A stretch of DNA of 64,000 bases from Aliidiomarina sedimenti. Its GTDB lineage: Bacteria; Pseudomonadota; Gammaproteobacteria; Enterobacterales; Alteromonadaceae. This document shows, piece by piece, positions 9,386 through 18,991 of this stretch. The stretch spans positions 434,001 through 498,000 of the forward strand of contig NZ_PIPN01000001.1 in assembly GCF_003986955.1 (NCBI RefSeq), written 5' to 3'. Each line of letters opens with the position of its first letter. Position 1 is the first letter of the stretch. The position numbers and the translations under genes are program-made. The notes beneath the pieces are model-generated. The model was not told the origin of the DNA. It did no database searches and was given only the letters and a program-made list of their open reading frames with translations.

Positions 9386-12077
9386 ACCGTCGTTGCAGCC
9401 ATTTTTCCAGCTCAAGAATAGCGAACAGAATAACCCCGACCGCAACGCATAGCAGACCATGCTGCATGCTTAAGGGTTCGCTGGCAAACAGTGCTTGTAA
9501 CCAGGGGCTATAGGTAAACAAAAGTTGCAGCACAAATACCGCCATCACTGCCAGCAAAACAGGTGGCGTGCCTTTCACATCGGGTATTGAGAACGACGCG
9601 CGGCGCAGGTAACGCACACTAAACAGATACCAGACTTCCATCGCCACCAGCGTATTGACTGCCATCGTGCGAGCGTAGCCGTCGCTATAGCCTTGCCATT
9701 GTGCCCATTCAAACACCGCAAAAATGCCTGCGGTAAAGAGTGCCGACACCAACCCAATACGCCAGATAATAAATCCCGACAACCAGGGTTCAGTAGGCGC
9801 ACGCGGAGGACGGCGCATGACGTCGTCCTCACTGGCCTCAAACGCCAGCGCCAGAGCCAGCGCGATTGAGCTAACCATATTCACCCAGAGGATCTGCAAC
9901 GGCATAATCGGCAGGGTTAGCCCTATCAGTAGCGCCAGAATAATAGCCAGCGACTCACCGCCGTTGACCGGGAGCAAAAAGGTGATCGCTTTCTTCAGGT
10001 TATCGTAAACCGTACGTCCTTCGTGAACGGCTTTAACAATGGTGGCGAAATTATCATCCGTCAGCACCATTTCACTGGCTTCACGAGCCGCCGCGGTACC
10101 GCCCTTGCCCATTGCAATCCCGATATCGGCCCGTTTCAAAGCAGGCGCGTCGTTCACCCCGTCCCCGGTCATCGCCACTGCTCTGTTCCCGGCCTGCAGC
10201 AACGTCACCAGGCGCAGCTTATGCGCCGGCGTGGTACGGGCGAATATGTCGGTGTCCTGTAAAGCCTGTGACAGCGCCTCATCGTCCATCTGGTCAAGCT
10301 CACTGCCAGTCAATGCATTATGCGGATATTTCAGGTGCAGCATGCGACCAATGGCCGCAGCGGTCTGTACATGATCGCCGGTGATCATTTTCACCGCAAT
10401 GCCAGCCTGATGGCACTCTTCAATTGCGCTAATAGCTTCATCGCGCGGCGGGTCCATGATCGCAACCAGGGCCACCAGCTGCAAATCACTGGCGATACTA
10501 TCGTGGCTTAGCGTCGCGTCTGCTGTGAAAGGTTTACAGGCCAGCGCCAGTACCCGATTGCCCTGCCTGGCAAGCATATCAATATGCGCATGCCAGGTAT
10601 CGATTTCAAACGGCGCTGCGCTGTTATAGAGACGACTGCAGCGCTGCAAAATGGCTTCCGGTGCGCCTTTCACCAGAGCCAGTGCACCGCCACTGTCAGC
10701 TGAATCATGCGCGGTATCACGATGCAGCGTTGCCATGTATTTATAGCCACTATCGAATGGGATTTCGTCGCTACGCGGCCATTGCTGACGAATGCTTTTT
10801 GCATCCAGGCCCGCTTTGCCGGCCAGCGCAAGCAAAGCACCTTCCATTGGGTCACCGCGCACCTGAAAGCCGTTTTCATCCTCCACCAGGTGAGCTTCAT
10901 TGCAGAGTAAGGCGACCTCAAAAATCCGTTGCTCTGCACTAACCCCACTGTCGCCCTGAATATCCCCATGCGGCGCATAGCCTACACCGCTTACCTCAAA
11001 CCGGCCCTGAGGTGACACCAGTGCGGTCACGGTCATCTCGTTGCGGGTCAGGGTGCCGGTTTTGTCTGAGCATATAACCGACACCGCACCAATGGTTTCG
11101 ACAGCAGGCAAGCGCCTGATAATGGCATGCCGGGACGCCATTCTGGTCACGCCAATCGCCAGCGCCACGGTCAGAATGGTTGGCAATCCTTCCGGGATAG
11201 CTGCAACCACCAGACTCACCACCGCCATAAACATATAGCTGGCGTCGTTACCACGCAGCATACCCAGCGCAAATACCAGCACCCCAACCAGCAAAATAGC
11301 CATGGTCAGGTACCGGGCAAACTGGGCCATCTGGCGCAACAGGGGTGTGGTGAGCTGTTCGACACTGGCGAGCATTTGATTGACCTGGCCGAGTTCGGTG
11401 TTGGCCCCGGTAGCGACCACGATGCCCTGCCCCTGGCCCTGAGTCACTAAAGTGCCAGCGAACGCCATGTTGCTGCGCTCGGCCAACGGCATAACTTTGT
11501 CCAAGGTGCTGCTGTGCTTGTCTACCGCAACCGACTCACCGGTTAACGCGGCTTCCTGCAGCGCCAGATTGTTGACCTTGATCAGACGCACATCCGCCGC
11601 GACCTTGTCACCCGCCTCAAGCAATAACAGGTCACCGGGTACCAACTGAGTGCTTTCAATCTGTTGCTTGTGCCCCTGGCGAATGACCTGGCTGTATTCT
11701 GCCAGCATCCCCTGAATGGCTTGCAACGCCTTTTCCGCTTTACCTTCCTGAAAAAAACCGATCAGCACGTTGACCAGCACCACCGCCAGAATGACCATGA
11801 CTTCGAGCCACTCAGCTAATACAGCAGCCAGTGCCGCCGCCACCAGCAGCACCACAATGAGGAGGTTATTCAGTTGTTTGAGTAAACGTTTCCAGGCCGG
11901 GTCACGCTTTTTATCTGGCAGGCGGTTGTCACCATACTGCTCTCTCAGCTGGCCAGCCTGGGCGTCCGTGAGCCCGTGTTTATGATCAGTAGCAAAGGCT
12001 TTGCTTACCTGATCGACGGTCGCCTGGTACCAGGCGGTTTGTGCCCGCTGTACTGAATCCGAATCCTTGTTCGCCAT
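9375..12077 (-). CDS. P-type cation-transporting ATPase (P2-like)
   Basis: A 900-residue ion pump in the inner membrane. In order: N-terminal cation-ATPase domain, actuator loop with LTGESV, the M4 motif IPEGLP, phosphorylation motif SDKTGTLT (Asp near 337), nucleotide-binding domain, the hinge motif TGDGVNDAPALK, and C-terminal membrane helices. The architecture is that of PacL/SERCA-like pumps. In M6, where Ca2+ pumps usually read NxVTDG, this protein reads NMVSSIALAL and lacks the Asp, so calcium transport should not be assumed. Na+, K+ or proton movement is possible. It appears to be monocistronic. Confidence 0.92.
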   Translation of the reverse strand: MANKDSDSVQRAQTAWYQATVDQVSKAFATDHKHGLTDAQAGQLREQYGDNRLPDKKRDPAWKRLLKQLNNLLIVVLLVAAALAAVLAEWLEVMVILAVVLVNVLIGFFQEGKAEKALQAIQGMLAEYSQVIRQGHKQQIESTQLVPGDLLLLEAGDKVAADVRLIKVNNLALQEAALTGESVAVDKHSSTLDKVMPLAERSNMAFAGTLVTQGQGQGIVVATGANTELGQVNQMLASVEQLTTPLLRQMAQFARYLTMAILLVGVLVFALGMLRGNDASYMFMAVVSLVVAAIPEGLPTILTVALAIGVTRMASRHAIIRRLPAVETIGAVSVICSDKTGTLTRNEMTVTALVSPQGRFEVSGVGYAPHGDIQGDSGVSAEQRIFEVALLCNEAHLVEDENGFQVRGDPMEGALLALAGKAGLDAKSIRQQWPRSDEIPFDSGYKYMATLHRDTAHDSADSGGALALVKGAPEAILQRCSRLYNSAAPFEIDTWHAHIDMLARQGNRVLALACKPFTADATLSHDSIASDLQLVALVAIMDPPRDEAISAIEECHQAGIAVKMITGDHVQTAAAIGRMLHLKYPHNALTGSELDQMDDEALSQALQDTDIFARTTPAHKLRLVTLLQAGNRAVAMTGDGVNDAPALKRADIGIAMGKGGTAAAREASEMVLTDDNFATIVKAVHEGRTVYDNLKKAITFLLPVNGGESLAIILALLIGLTLPIMPLQILWVNMVSSIALALALAFEASEDDVMRRPPRAPTEPWLSGFIIWRIGLVSALFTAGIFAVFEWAQWQGYSDGYARTMAVNTLVAMEVWYLFSVRYLRRASFSIPDVKGTPPVLLAVMAVFVLQLLFTYSPWLQALFASEPLSMQHGLLCVAVGVILFAILELEKWLQRRFKP

Positions 12078-12124
12078 CTACCCATTTCCTGTTAGCTGAA
12101 CGTTAGTGGGTTACGCCAGTACCA

Positions 12125-13402
12125 TCATAGCGAAAGACCCCAGTCCTGCCAGAACGCCTGTTCCAGTGTCTCGCGAAAGTTCGGGTGTGCGATTTCAATC
12201 AATGCCTTTGCACGCTCTTTAATACTGCGCGCGCGTAGATTCGCAATCCCATACTCAGTGACAATATAGTGCACATGCGCACGTGTGGTAACGACCCCTG
12301 CGCCAGGCGACAACATGCTACTAATTCGGGACACCTGGCCGCCTTTGGCGGTCGACGGCAATGCAATAATGGCTTTGCCGCCTTCGGCAAGTGCCGCGCC
12401 ACGGACAAAATCCATTTGGCCACCCACGCCGGAGTAAATTGAAGTGCCCATCGAGTCGGCACAAACCTGGCCACTTAAGTCGACCTGCAATGCACTGTTA
12501 ATCGAAACCACTTGCGGGTTTTTGCGAATCACACTGGTATCGTTGGTGTACTCAACATCAAGGAAAGCCACGTCGGGATTGTCGTCAACAAAGTCATACA
12601 AGGCCTGAGTCCCCATTGCGAAGGTGGTAACTATGCGGCCTCGATGCTTGCGCTTATTGCTATTGTTAATCACCCCGGACTGCACCAGCGGCAGCACACC
12701 GTCTGAAAACATCTCGGTATGGATGCCGAGATTCTGATGGTGCTGCAGGCAACTCAGGGTTGCATCCGGAATCGCGCCAATACCAAGTTGCAAACAGTCA
12801 CCATCGTCGATCAGGCTGGCCACATTGGCACCAATTTGGCGGGTAATCTCATTTTGTCGGGCCGGCCGGTGTTCGTGCAAGGGGGCCTGATATTCAAAGG
12901 TACGGTCAAAATCGCTCAGGTGCACAAAGGAATCACCGTGCGTCCGCGGCATTGACGGATTAATCCAGGCAATCTTACGCTTCGCCACCTGTAACGCAGC
13001 ACGGGTGGCTTCGACCGAAATACCCAGACTACAGAACCCGTGTTTGTCCGGTGGAGAAACCTGGCATAGAACCGTATCAACGGGTTGTTCGCCACTGCGC
13101 ATAAGTTTGGGGATTTCAGACAGGAAAATTGGTACGTAGTCAGCCAGTCCCGCCGCCACCGCCTGGCGGGTCGACCCACCAACAAAGAATGCGCGCTGAC
13201 GCAGGTGCCCCTGCAACGCAGGGTCGGCCAATCTTTCACTACCCTCGGTATGCAGTTGCAGTAACGTCAAATCACGCCGCTGCAGCGCAATATCTGCCAG
13301 CCCGTGCAACAACAAATAAGGGGTGGCTGCCATCGAATGACACCAAATAATGTCCTTGTCCTGAATAAGCTCCAAAGCCTGTTGCACTGAGGCTGCCTGC
13401 AT
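12125..13402 (-). CDS. Acetyl-CoA hydrolase/CoA-transferase family protein
   Basis: A 425-residue member of the Ach1/4-hydroxybutyrate CoA-transferase family, which moves or hydrolyses CoA thioesters through a glutamyl-CoA intermediate. The C-terminal half has the catalytic Glu motif HTEMFSDG, the glycine-rich LQLGIGAIPDATL and the GGQMDFVRGA motif. The start ATG follows AGGGAGATCAAT. Length is normal. The donor and acceptor acids cannot be read from the sequence, so transferase and hydrolase remain open. Confidence 0.9.
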   Translation of the reverse strand: MQAASVQQALELIQDKDIIWCHSMAATPYLLLHGLADIALQRRDLTLLQLHTEGSERLADPALQGHLRQRAFFVGGSTRQAVAAGLADYVPIFLSEIPKLMRSGEQPVDTVLCQVSPPDKHGFCSLGISVEATRAALQVAKRKIAWINPSMPRTHGDSFVHLSDFDRTFEYQAPLHEHRPARQNEITRQIGANVASLIDDGDCLQLGIGAIPDATLSCLQHHQNLGIHTEMFSDGVLPLVQSGVINNSNKRKHRGRIVTTFAMGTQALYDFVDDNPDVAFLDVEYTNDTSVIRKNPQVVSINSALQVDLSGQVCADSMGTSIYSGVGGQMDFVRGAALAEGGKAIIALPSTAKGGQVSRISSMLSPGAGVVTTRAHVHYIVTEYGIANLRARSIKERAKALIEIAHPNFRETLEQAFWQDWGLSL

Positions 13403-13493
13403 ATTGATCTCCCTGATAAACCATTGGTTGGGTGGAAACTACCGCAAGCCTAGCACATTGATTGGGGGCCGCAGGCTGACCCATATCAAAGCT

Positions 13494-15038
13494 TTATAGC
13501 AACCAGTCAATTGGCAGCCAGGAGAAAAACCGCACTGAGGCACGTTGTAACAGCGTGCTATCGGGTTCTGTATCATGCCGCTGAAGGTGCCCCGGGTTGC
13601 GTTCCAGCCAGTACATCCGGCCCGATGGTGCGAGACGAAGCTCATAAGAGTTAAAAGGTACGTCCCTGGCAAAAATATCAGCGGTCTGCTGAGCCAGCAT
13701 CTCGCTTTCAATAACAAAGCCAAGTTCAGTATTCAGCGCGGCGGAACGGGGGTCAAAGTTAAACGAGCCAATAAACACCCGTTCCCCGTCAATGGCGAAG
13801 GTTTTCGCATGTAAACTGGACGCAGAGCTGGCAAAACGAGGTATATCAGGATTGCCATTGTCAGGCTGAACCACACTGGGGCGCATTTCATAAATACGGA
13901 TCCCCGATTGCAGCAAACGTTGACGCCATTTAGCATATCCAGAATGCACAATCGCGACATCGGTGGCGGCAAGTGAGTTGGTCAGAATATGGATTTCAAC
14001 TCCACGGGCGGCCATTTCCTCAAGGGTTTCAACCCCCGTTCGGGTGGGTACGAAGTACGGCGAAACCAGATAAATACTCGCTTCTGGTTTGCCCATAATG
14101 TCGCGTAAGGCATAGGTCAACAGCTGGTTTTCGTCGACCGTACCCAGCACTTTGCGCGGGTCATCGCTGACCATGCTGGTCTGAGCCCACTCAAGCGGTA
14201 CCTCACCATCCAGCATTTGATTAAAAAGCTCGCGATCCCGGATGCTTTGCATAAACAGCGTAGCGGCTTCTTCATGTTCAAATAACGTCGCAATAGTGCT
14301 CGCTTTCTGCGCGGAAGAGACCGGTGACGTCAGCAGTTCCAGAGGGTAAGCAGACTGACTGTTCCAGAAGTCATCAAAATCGGCGGACACGTCGGCTACG
14401 ACGTCACCAATTGCCAGCGCATCGAGGTCAGCAAAAAGGACTCCGTCGGCACCGCTGAAATAGTCATCGCCGACGTTACGGCCACCGATAATAGTGACCT
14501 GATTATCAGCGGTGAATGACTTGTTGTGCATACGCCGGTTAGCCCGCGCAAAGTCAGTAATAAAACCTAAACTACGTGGGCCACGGATGGCAAAGGGGTT
14601 GAACAGGCGCACTTCAATACTGGCATGCTGATTCAGTGCGACCAGCTTGTCTTTAATAGGCGCGCTATTCAGATCATCAATTAACAGCCGTACCCGCACC
14701 CCACGCTGGGCAGCATCATACAGAGACTGCATCAAAAGCTGGCCGGTGTTGTCATTGCGCCAGATGTAATACTGCACATCCAGGCTGCGCTCGGCGGCGC
14801 TTGCCAGTAATAGACGGGCCGCAAAGGCGTCCTGCGCCTGCGGCAGGGTTAAAATGCCACTTTGTTGCGGATGCGCGGTAACCTCATCCGCTATTGCCTG
14901 CCCGATTGCAGTACTCTGTGTAACCGACACTGGGTAGGCAAAACTGTCACTACGACCATCAAGCGCTGGCAGACTTGAGCAGGCTATAAGCACCATCAGG
15001 GTAACCACCCCAAGCCCAAGCCAGCGAATCGGTCTCAT
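13494..15038 (-). CDS. Phospholipase D-family lipoprotein (cardiolipin synthase C-like)
   Basis: A 514-residue protein with two HKD motifs, HNKSFTADN and HAKTFAIDG, each followed by the usual glycine or serine segment (IIGGRNVGDDYF, FIGSFNFDPRS). Both active-site halves are intact. The N-terminus has a lipobox ending LIAC, so this member is probably membrane-anchored. It resembles ClsC/YmdC-type cardiolipin synthases, which join phosphatidyl groups. Its ATG overlaps the stop of the upstream microprotein gene (TAATG), indicating coupling. A phospholipase or nuclease role is not excluded. Confidence 0.88.
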   Translation of the reverse strand: MRPIRWLGLGVVTLMVLIACSSLPALDGRSDSFAYPVSVTQSTAIGQAIADEVTAHPQQSGILTLPQAQDAFAARLLLASAAERSLDVQYYIWRNDNTGQLLMQSLYDAAQRGVRVRLLIDDLNSAPIKDKLVALNQHASIEVRLFNPFAIRGPRSLGFITDFARANRRMHNKSFTADNQVTIIGGRNVGDDYFSGADGVLFADLDALAIGDVVADVSADFDDFWNSQSAYPLELLTSPVSSAQKASTIATLFEHEEAATLFMQSIRDRELFNQMLDGEVPLEWAQTSMVSDDPRKVLGTVDENQLLTYALRDIMGKPEASIYLVSPYFVPTRTGVETLEEMAARGVEIHILTNSLAATDVAIVHSGYAKWRQRLLQSGIRIYEMRPSVVQPDNGNPDIPRFASSASSLHAKTFAIDGERVFIGSFNFDPRSAALNTELGFVIESEMLAQQTADIFARDVPFNSYELRLAPSGRMYWLERNPGHLQRHDTEPDSTLLQRASVRFFSWLPIDWLL

Positions 15039-15142
15039 TAGTTGTTGCGCTCTTTTTCGCCCTTAATAACGGTCGCAATCAAAAACCATGCAAGCAGGGC
15101 AATAAACACCACTGGAAAAGCAACTAACATAAATACGCCCAT
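15038..15142 (-). CDS. 34-residue single-span membrane microprotein
   Basis: A short open frame between the MBL nuclease and PLD genes, translating to 34 residues. A hydrophobic segment of about 20 residues (FMLVAFPVVFIALLAWFLIA) is followed by a charged tail ending KGEKERNN. A TTGAGGATT element lies about ten bases before the ATG, inside the 3' end of the MBL gene. The stop overlaps the PLD start codon as TAATG. Both junctions are what a real coupled gene would show. Function unknown; it could anchor or regulate a neighbour. Confidence 0.65.
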   Translation of the reverse strand: MGVFMLVAFPVVFIALLAWFLIATVIKGEKERNN

Positions 15143-15147
15143 ACTAA

Positions 15148-16521
15148 TTAAATCCTCAAAATACTCATGTGATCTGGAATGTCGACGTCAAAACTGGTGG
15201 TTTGGGACAAATAATCGCGCATGGCTTCCAACGCATCAGGTTCGCCATGAACCAACTGAATATTGGTCCCGGGGCGAAGCTTGGATTGCTGCAGCCATTG
15301 CCCGAGCTCCTGGTAATCGGCATGGCCGGACAGCCCTTCAAGATTACGAATCGATGCCCGAACTTCTATCCACTCGCCGTGCAGCTTAATTCGCTCAGTG
15401 CCGTTGATCATTTTAGCACCTCGCGTGCCCCCTGCCTGATAACCGGCAAATAAGACAGTGCTGCGATGATCAGCCAGCCAATGTTTAAAGTGGTGCAGAA
15501 TACGTCCGCCGGTCGCCATGCCGCTACCCGCAATAATAATATGCGGGCCAGTCTGCTTGCCAATCGCTTTGGACTCATCAACGCTGTGCGTATAGGTCAC
15601 CACATCTTCGGCATGGCTGCATTGAGCACCGGTTAAGCGAAGATGTTCATGGTAGTCACCATACATATCGGAGACTCGTATCGCCATTGGGCTGTCGAGG
15701 AAAATAGGCAAACGTGGGACCTTATTTTCATCCATCAAGGTGACCAGCATGTGCTGCAGCAACTGGGCACGGCCAACAGCGAAACTTGGAATCATCAGCA
15801 CCCCACCCGCTTTGGCCGTTTCATTGACTACGTCAGCCAACTCCGCAAAGGGGTCATACTCTGCGTGTTTACGGTCGCCGTAGGTCGACTCCAGCAACAG
15901 GCAGTCAACCTCTGGCAGTGGTTCCGGCGGGTACATCATAATGTCATTGGGTCGTCCGACATCGCCGGAGAAGCCAACCCGCTTACCGCCGTGCGAAGCA
16001 ATGACGCTGGCGGCTCCCAGAATATGACCAGCCGACTGCAATTCAAACTCGATGTCGCCAATGCTAAAGCGTTGTTTGAAATCCACCGGCTGCAATAACT
16101 TCAGCGCCTTCTTCGCGGTGTCTTCGTCATACAACGGCTCTGGGTCTTCGTGACGGCTTAGCTTATGTTTTTTCAGATACTTAGCGTCTTCTTCCTGAAT
16201 TCGTCCGCTGTCTGGCCAGAGCACCGAACAAAGCGCCGCCGTGGCGGGATGGGTCCAAACCTGACCACGGTAACCATGCTTATACAACACCGGGAGATAA
16301 CCAGAATGGTCAAGATGGGCATGGGTCAGGACCACCCCATCGACATGGTTGATCCCCAAAGGTAAGGGTTGCCGGTTGCGTCGGCGCAACCATTTATATC
16401 CCTGAAACAGACCACAATCGACCAGCACCCTGGTAGTTTTTGTTTCCAGTAAAAAACGCGAACCGGTAACGGTTTCTGTGCCACCTAAAAACGTAATACG
16501 TAAGTCATGCTGATCTGCCAT
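15148..16521 (-). CDS. MBL-fold/beta-CASP metallo-hydrolase (RNA-processing type)
   Basis: A 457-residue metallo-beta-lactamase-fold enzyme with the nuclease-specific cap. Metal motifs are visible in order: HAHLDHSG, the GHILGAAS segment, SGDVGRP, then the beta-CASP region and the C-terminal RNA-specificity motif with SGHADY. Relatives are RNA endo- or exonucleases of the CPSF-73/Ysh1 type. I chose the ATG at 16521, preceded by AGGA eight bases away and 10 bases after the upstream stop. It is third in a five-gene run with MoxR, VWA, microprotein and PLD genes. Confidence 0.9.
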   Translation of the reverse strand: MADQHDLRITFLGGTETVTGSRFLLETKTTRVLVDCGLFQGYKWLRRRNRQPLPLGINHVDGVVLTHAHLDHSGYLPVLYKHGYRGQVWTHPATAALCSVLWPDSGRIQEEDAKYLKKHKLSRHEDPEPLYDEDTAKKALKLLQPVDFKQRFSIGDIEFELQSAGHILGAASVIASHGGKRVGFSGDVGRPNDIMMYPPEPLPEVDCLLLESTYGDRKHAEYDPFAELADVVNETAKAGGVLMIPSFAVGRAQLLQHMLVTLMDENKVPRLPIFLDSPMAIRVSDMYGDYHEHLRLTGAQCSHAEDVVTYTHSVDESKAIGKQTGPHIIIAGSGMATGGRILHHFKHWLADHRSTVLFAGYQAGGTRGAKMINGTERIKLHGEWIEVRASIRNLEGLSGHADYQELGQWLQQSKLRPGTNIQLVHGEPDALEAMRDYLSQTTSFDVDIPDHMSILRI

Positions 16522-16531
16522 GCCGATAGTC

Positions 16532-17701
16532 CTATTGTAGTTCGTCAATTGCTGCGGAAATGCCATCCAAGGTTAACCCGTACATGCGACCCTCCATAAT
16601 GTGCTGGATCAACTCAATGGACTGGTAATACGGCCATCGTGCAGAGTCCTGAGGGTTTAACCAGACAGCTTTCGGGTAGACATCCAGCAAACGACGTAAC
16701 CAGACTTCACCCGACTCTTGGTTCCAGTGCTCAACGCTACCACCCGGGTACGCAATTTCATACGGCCCCATGGTCGCATCGCCAATAATCAACACCTTAT
16801 AGTCACTGCCGTAGGTATGCAAAACATCGTTCAATGGTATTTGCTGATTAAAACGCCGCTTGTTGTCTTTCCACACCCCTTCATAAATGCAGTTATGAAA
16901 ATAAAAGAACTCAAGATGTTTAAACTCACTGCGAGCAGCGCTAAATAACTGTTCGCACTCGTAAATATAGTCATCCATCGAGCCGCCAACATCAAAAAAC
17001 AGCAACACTTTCACTGCATTATGACGTTCAGCCTGCCATTGCAAATCTAACAGGCCACCCTGGCGCGAGGTTGCGCGAACGGTGTTCTCTAAATCCAGCT
17101 CGTTGGCAGCGCCGCTGCGCGCGAAGCGCCGTAACTTGCGCAGAGCCAGTTTCATGGTGCGGTTGTTTAACGCCGCTTCATCATCGAGATCACGAAACTC
17201 CCGCTTATCCCATACTTTCACCGCACGCCGGGCATTGGAACCCTCCTGACCGATACGGATCCCTTCCGGATGATACCCATAGGCGCCAAACGGCGAACTA
17301 CCACCAGTGCCAATCCATTTGTTACCTCCGGCATGACGCTTTTGTTGCTCATCCAGCCGTTCACGAAACTTATCCAGTAACGACTGCAAATCGCCCTCGC
17401 CTTCAAGCGCGGCTTTGTCTGCCTCACTAAGCTGTCGCTGAATAGTGCGCTGCAACCACTCTTCAGGTATCGCGCTGGCCAGATCGACGTCATGTACACC
17501 CTCGAAGTACTCAGCAAAAGCGCGATCAAAGCGATCATAATGGCGCTCATCCTTCACCATCACCAGTCGTGACAGGGTATAAAAGGCTTCAATATCGGCA
17601 AACACCAGTTGCTGGTTCAGCGCATTCAACAGATCGAGCAGCTCAGTTAAGCTGGCCGGCAGACCGTGTTTACGCAGACATAAAAAGAATCCAACCAGCA
17701 T
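16532..17701 (-). CDS. VWA-domain (CoxE-like) protein
   Basis: A 389-residue protein with a helical N-terminal half and a C-terminal von Willebrand A-like domain. The MIDAS motif reads FFDVGGSMDD (DxGxS), followed by later elements such as LIIGDATMGP. CoxE-like VWA proteins usually work with MoxR AAA+ ATPases to insert cofactors or remodel partners. Here the MoxR gene is directly upstream and overlaps by one base. No signal peptide or membrane segment is seen, so it should be cytoplasmic. Confidence 0.88.
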   Translation of the reverse strand: MLVGFFLCLRKHGLPASLTELLDLLNALNQQLVFADIEAFYTLSRLVMVKDERHYDRFDRAFAEYFEGVHDVDLASAIPEEWLQRTIQRQLSEADKAALEGEGDLQSLLDKFRERLDEQQKRHAGGNKWIGTGGSSPFGAYGYHPEGIRIGQEGSNARRAVKVWDKREFRDLDDEAALNNRTMKLALRKLRRFARSGAANELDLENTVRATSRQGGLLDLQWQAERHNAVKVLLFFDVGGSMDDYIYECEQLFSAARSEFKHLEFFYFHNCIYEGVWKDNKRRFNQQIPLNDVLHTYGSDYKVLIIGDATMGPYEIAYPGGSVEHWNQESGEVWLRRLLDVYPKAVWLNPQDSARWPYYQSIELIQHIMEGRMYGLTLDGISAAIDELQ

Positions 17702-18549
17702 TAGCGCCCCTGACGGCGGCTCATGAACGCCAGCTTTTCAACCAGTTCAATGTCCTGCTCGTTTTTCAACAAGGCGCCAAACATCGGCATCAGTCCGCCT
17801 TGTTTCTGTTCTGCCTGTAACGCTGGCGCATCGATTTGCTCAGCCAGCAACAGCTTAAGCCAGTCCAGTAACTCAGAGGTCGACGGCTTTTTCTTCAGGT
17901 TTGGCATTTGCCGTACATCGAAGAAAATATCCAGCGCTGTACTCAATAAGTTTTTCTGAATATCAGGGAAATGAACTCCCACAATAGAACGCAATGTCGC
18001 TTCATCAGGGAAACGAATATAGTGGAAGAAACAGCGACGCAAAAATGCATCCGGCAGTTCTTTTTCGTTATTTGAGGTGATAATAACAATGGGCCGTTGC
18101 TCGGCACTGACCTGCTCACCGGTTTCATACACATGAAACGACATCTGGTCGAGTTCGTGCAGCAAGTCATTGGGGAATTCAATATCCGCTTTATCAATTT
18201 CATCGATCAGCAGCACCGGCCGCTGTGCGGCGGTAAACGCCTGCCATAGTTTGCCCGGGCGAATGTAATTGGCGATGTCATGCACTTTGTCGCTGCCCAG
18301 CTGGCTGTCGCGCAAACGCGAGACCGCATCATATTCATAAAGTCCTTGCTGAGCTTTCGTGGTCGACTTAATTTGCCACTGAAGCAGCGGGGTATCCAGC
18401 GCTGCTGCCAGTTCTTCTGCAAGCCGGGTTTTACCGGTACCAGGCTCACCTTTTAATAATAATGGTTTTTCCAGCGTCACTGCCGCGTTTACAGCCAGCG
18501 CCAGTTCATCAGAAACAATGTAATTATCGGTACTACTGAAGGATGTCAC
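17701..18549 (-). CDS. MoxR-family AAA+ ATPase
   Basis: A 282-residue AAA+ ATPase. Walker A is GEPGTGKTRLAEELA (about residue 36), Walker B is VLLIDEIDKAD (about 117), and sensor 1 lies in IVIITSNNEKELPDAFLRRC with the arginine finger. MoxR proteins act as chaperones with VWA partners, and the VWA gene follows with a one-base overlap. It is the first gene of the five-gene run. The spacing to the previous gene and a terminator at 18615-18650 suggest the promoter lies at 18550-18610. Confidence 0.92.
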   Translation of the reverse strand: MTSFSSTDNYIVSDELALAVNAAVTLEKPLLLKGEPGTGKTRLAEELAAALDTPLLQWQIKSTTKAQQGLYEYDAVSRLRDSQLGSDKVHDIANYIRPGKLWQAFTAAQRPVLLIDEIDKADIEFPNDLLHELDQMSFHVYETGEQVSAEQRPIVIITSNNEKELPDAFLRRCFFHYIRFPDEATLRSIVGVHFPDIQKNLLSTALDIFFDVRQMPNLKKKPSTSELLDWLKLLLAEQIDAPALQAEQKQGGLMPMFGALLKNEQDIELVEKLAFMSRRQGR

Positions 18550-18614
18550 ATAACCACCTGTCTAACTAAATTGGGCACTCATCATACCCACCTCACCACG
18601 TTACCCCAAGTACA

Positions 18615-18650
18615 AAAAACACCGGTGCTAACGCAGCCGGTGTTTTTCGT
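18615..18650. terminator. Intrinsic terminator (A/T flanked both sides)
   Basis: A perfect 11-bp stem (18615-18625 with 18637-18647, 11-base loop) with A-rich and T-rich flanks. On the minus strand it would end the DUF3185 transcript. Confidence 0.75.
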
Positions 18651-18713
18651 TTGCTAGTGACGGTTAATACCTTAAGGTTGTTACGTTAAGTCATTAACCT
18701 TGGCGTTGGGTAA

Positions 18714-18923
18714 TTATTTGCTGCGTACAAAGCCGCGAATGACGCCACCAATGCCGATAATTGCCAGCACAGCGCCGGAAATCAGAAACCAGATAGAGTT
18801 ATCGGTCGGTTGCCCCTGGAATGTTTCGCTTACCTCAGATGCAATAGACTGTGACTCCTGGTAACCGAAGTACAATAAAATTAAACCAGCAATGAGAATG
18901 GCGAGTGAAATAAACTTATCCAT
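18714..18923 (-). CDS. DUF3185 small membrane protein
   Basis: A 69-residue protein with two hydrophobic segments (about residues 5-20 and 46-63) separated by a polar loop, ending in a basic tail. It resembles the DUF3185 family found in many marine gammaproteobacteria, whose function is unknown. AGGAGT lies shortly upstream of the ATG. It stands alone, with a terminator downstream. Confidence 0.82.
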   Translation of the reverse strand: MDKFISLAILIAGLILLYFGYQESQSIASEVSETFQGQPTDNSIWFLISGAVLAIIGIGGVIRGFVRSK

Positions 18924-18991
18924 AAATTGACTCCTGTATTGTTGTCATAAACAACCGTAGAACAAGACCTTAGGGAACGCCAACTTAATAA

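Noticed and set aside
10661-10978. Additional frames on both strands inside the P-type ATPase gene
   Set aside because: The ATPase frame is continuous and conserved across this stretch; the others have no family resemblance.
15042-15389. A 115-codon plus-strand frame across the microprotein and MBL 3' end
   Set aside because: It is antisense to a conserved beta-CASP C-terminus and to the coupled microprotein frame, with no family resemblance.
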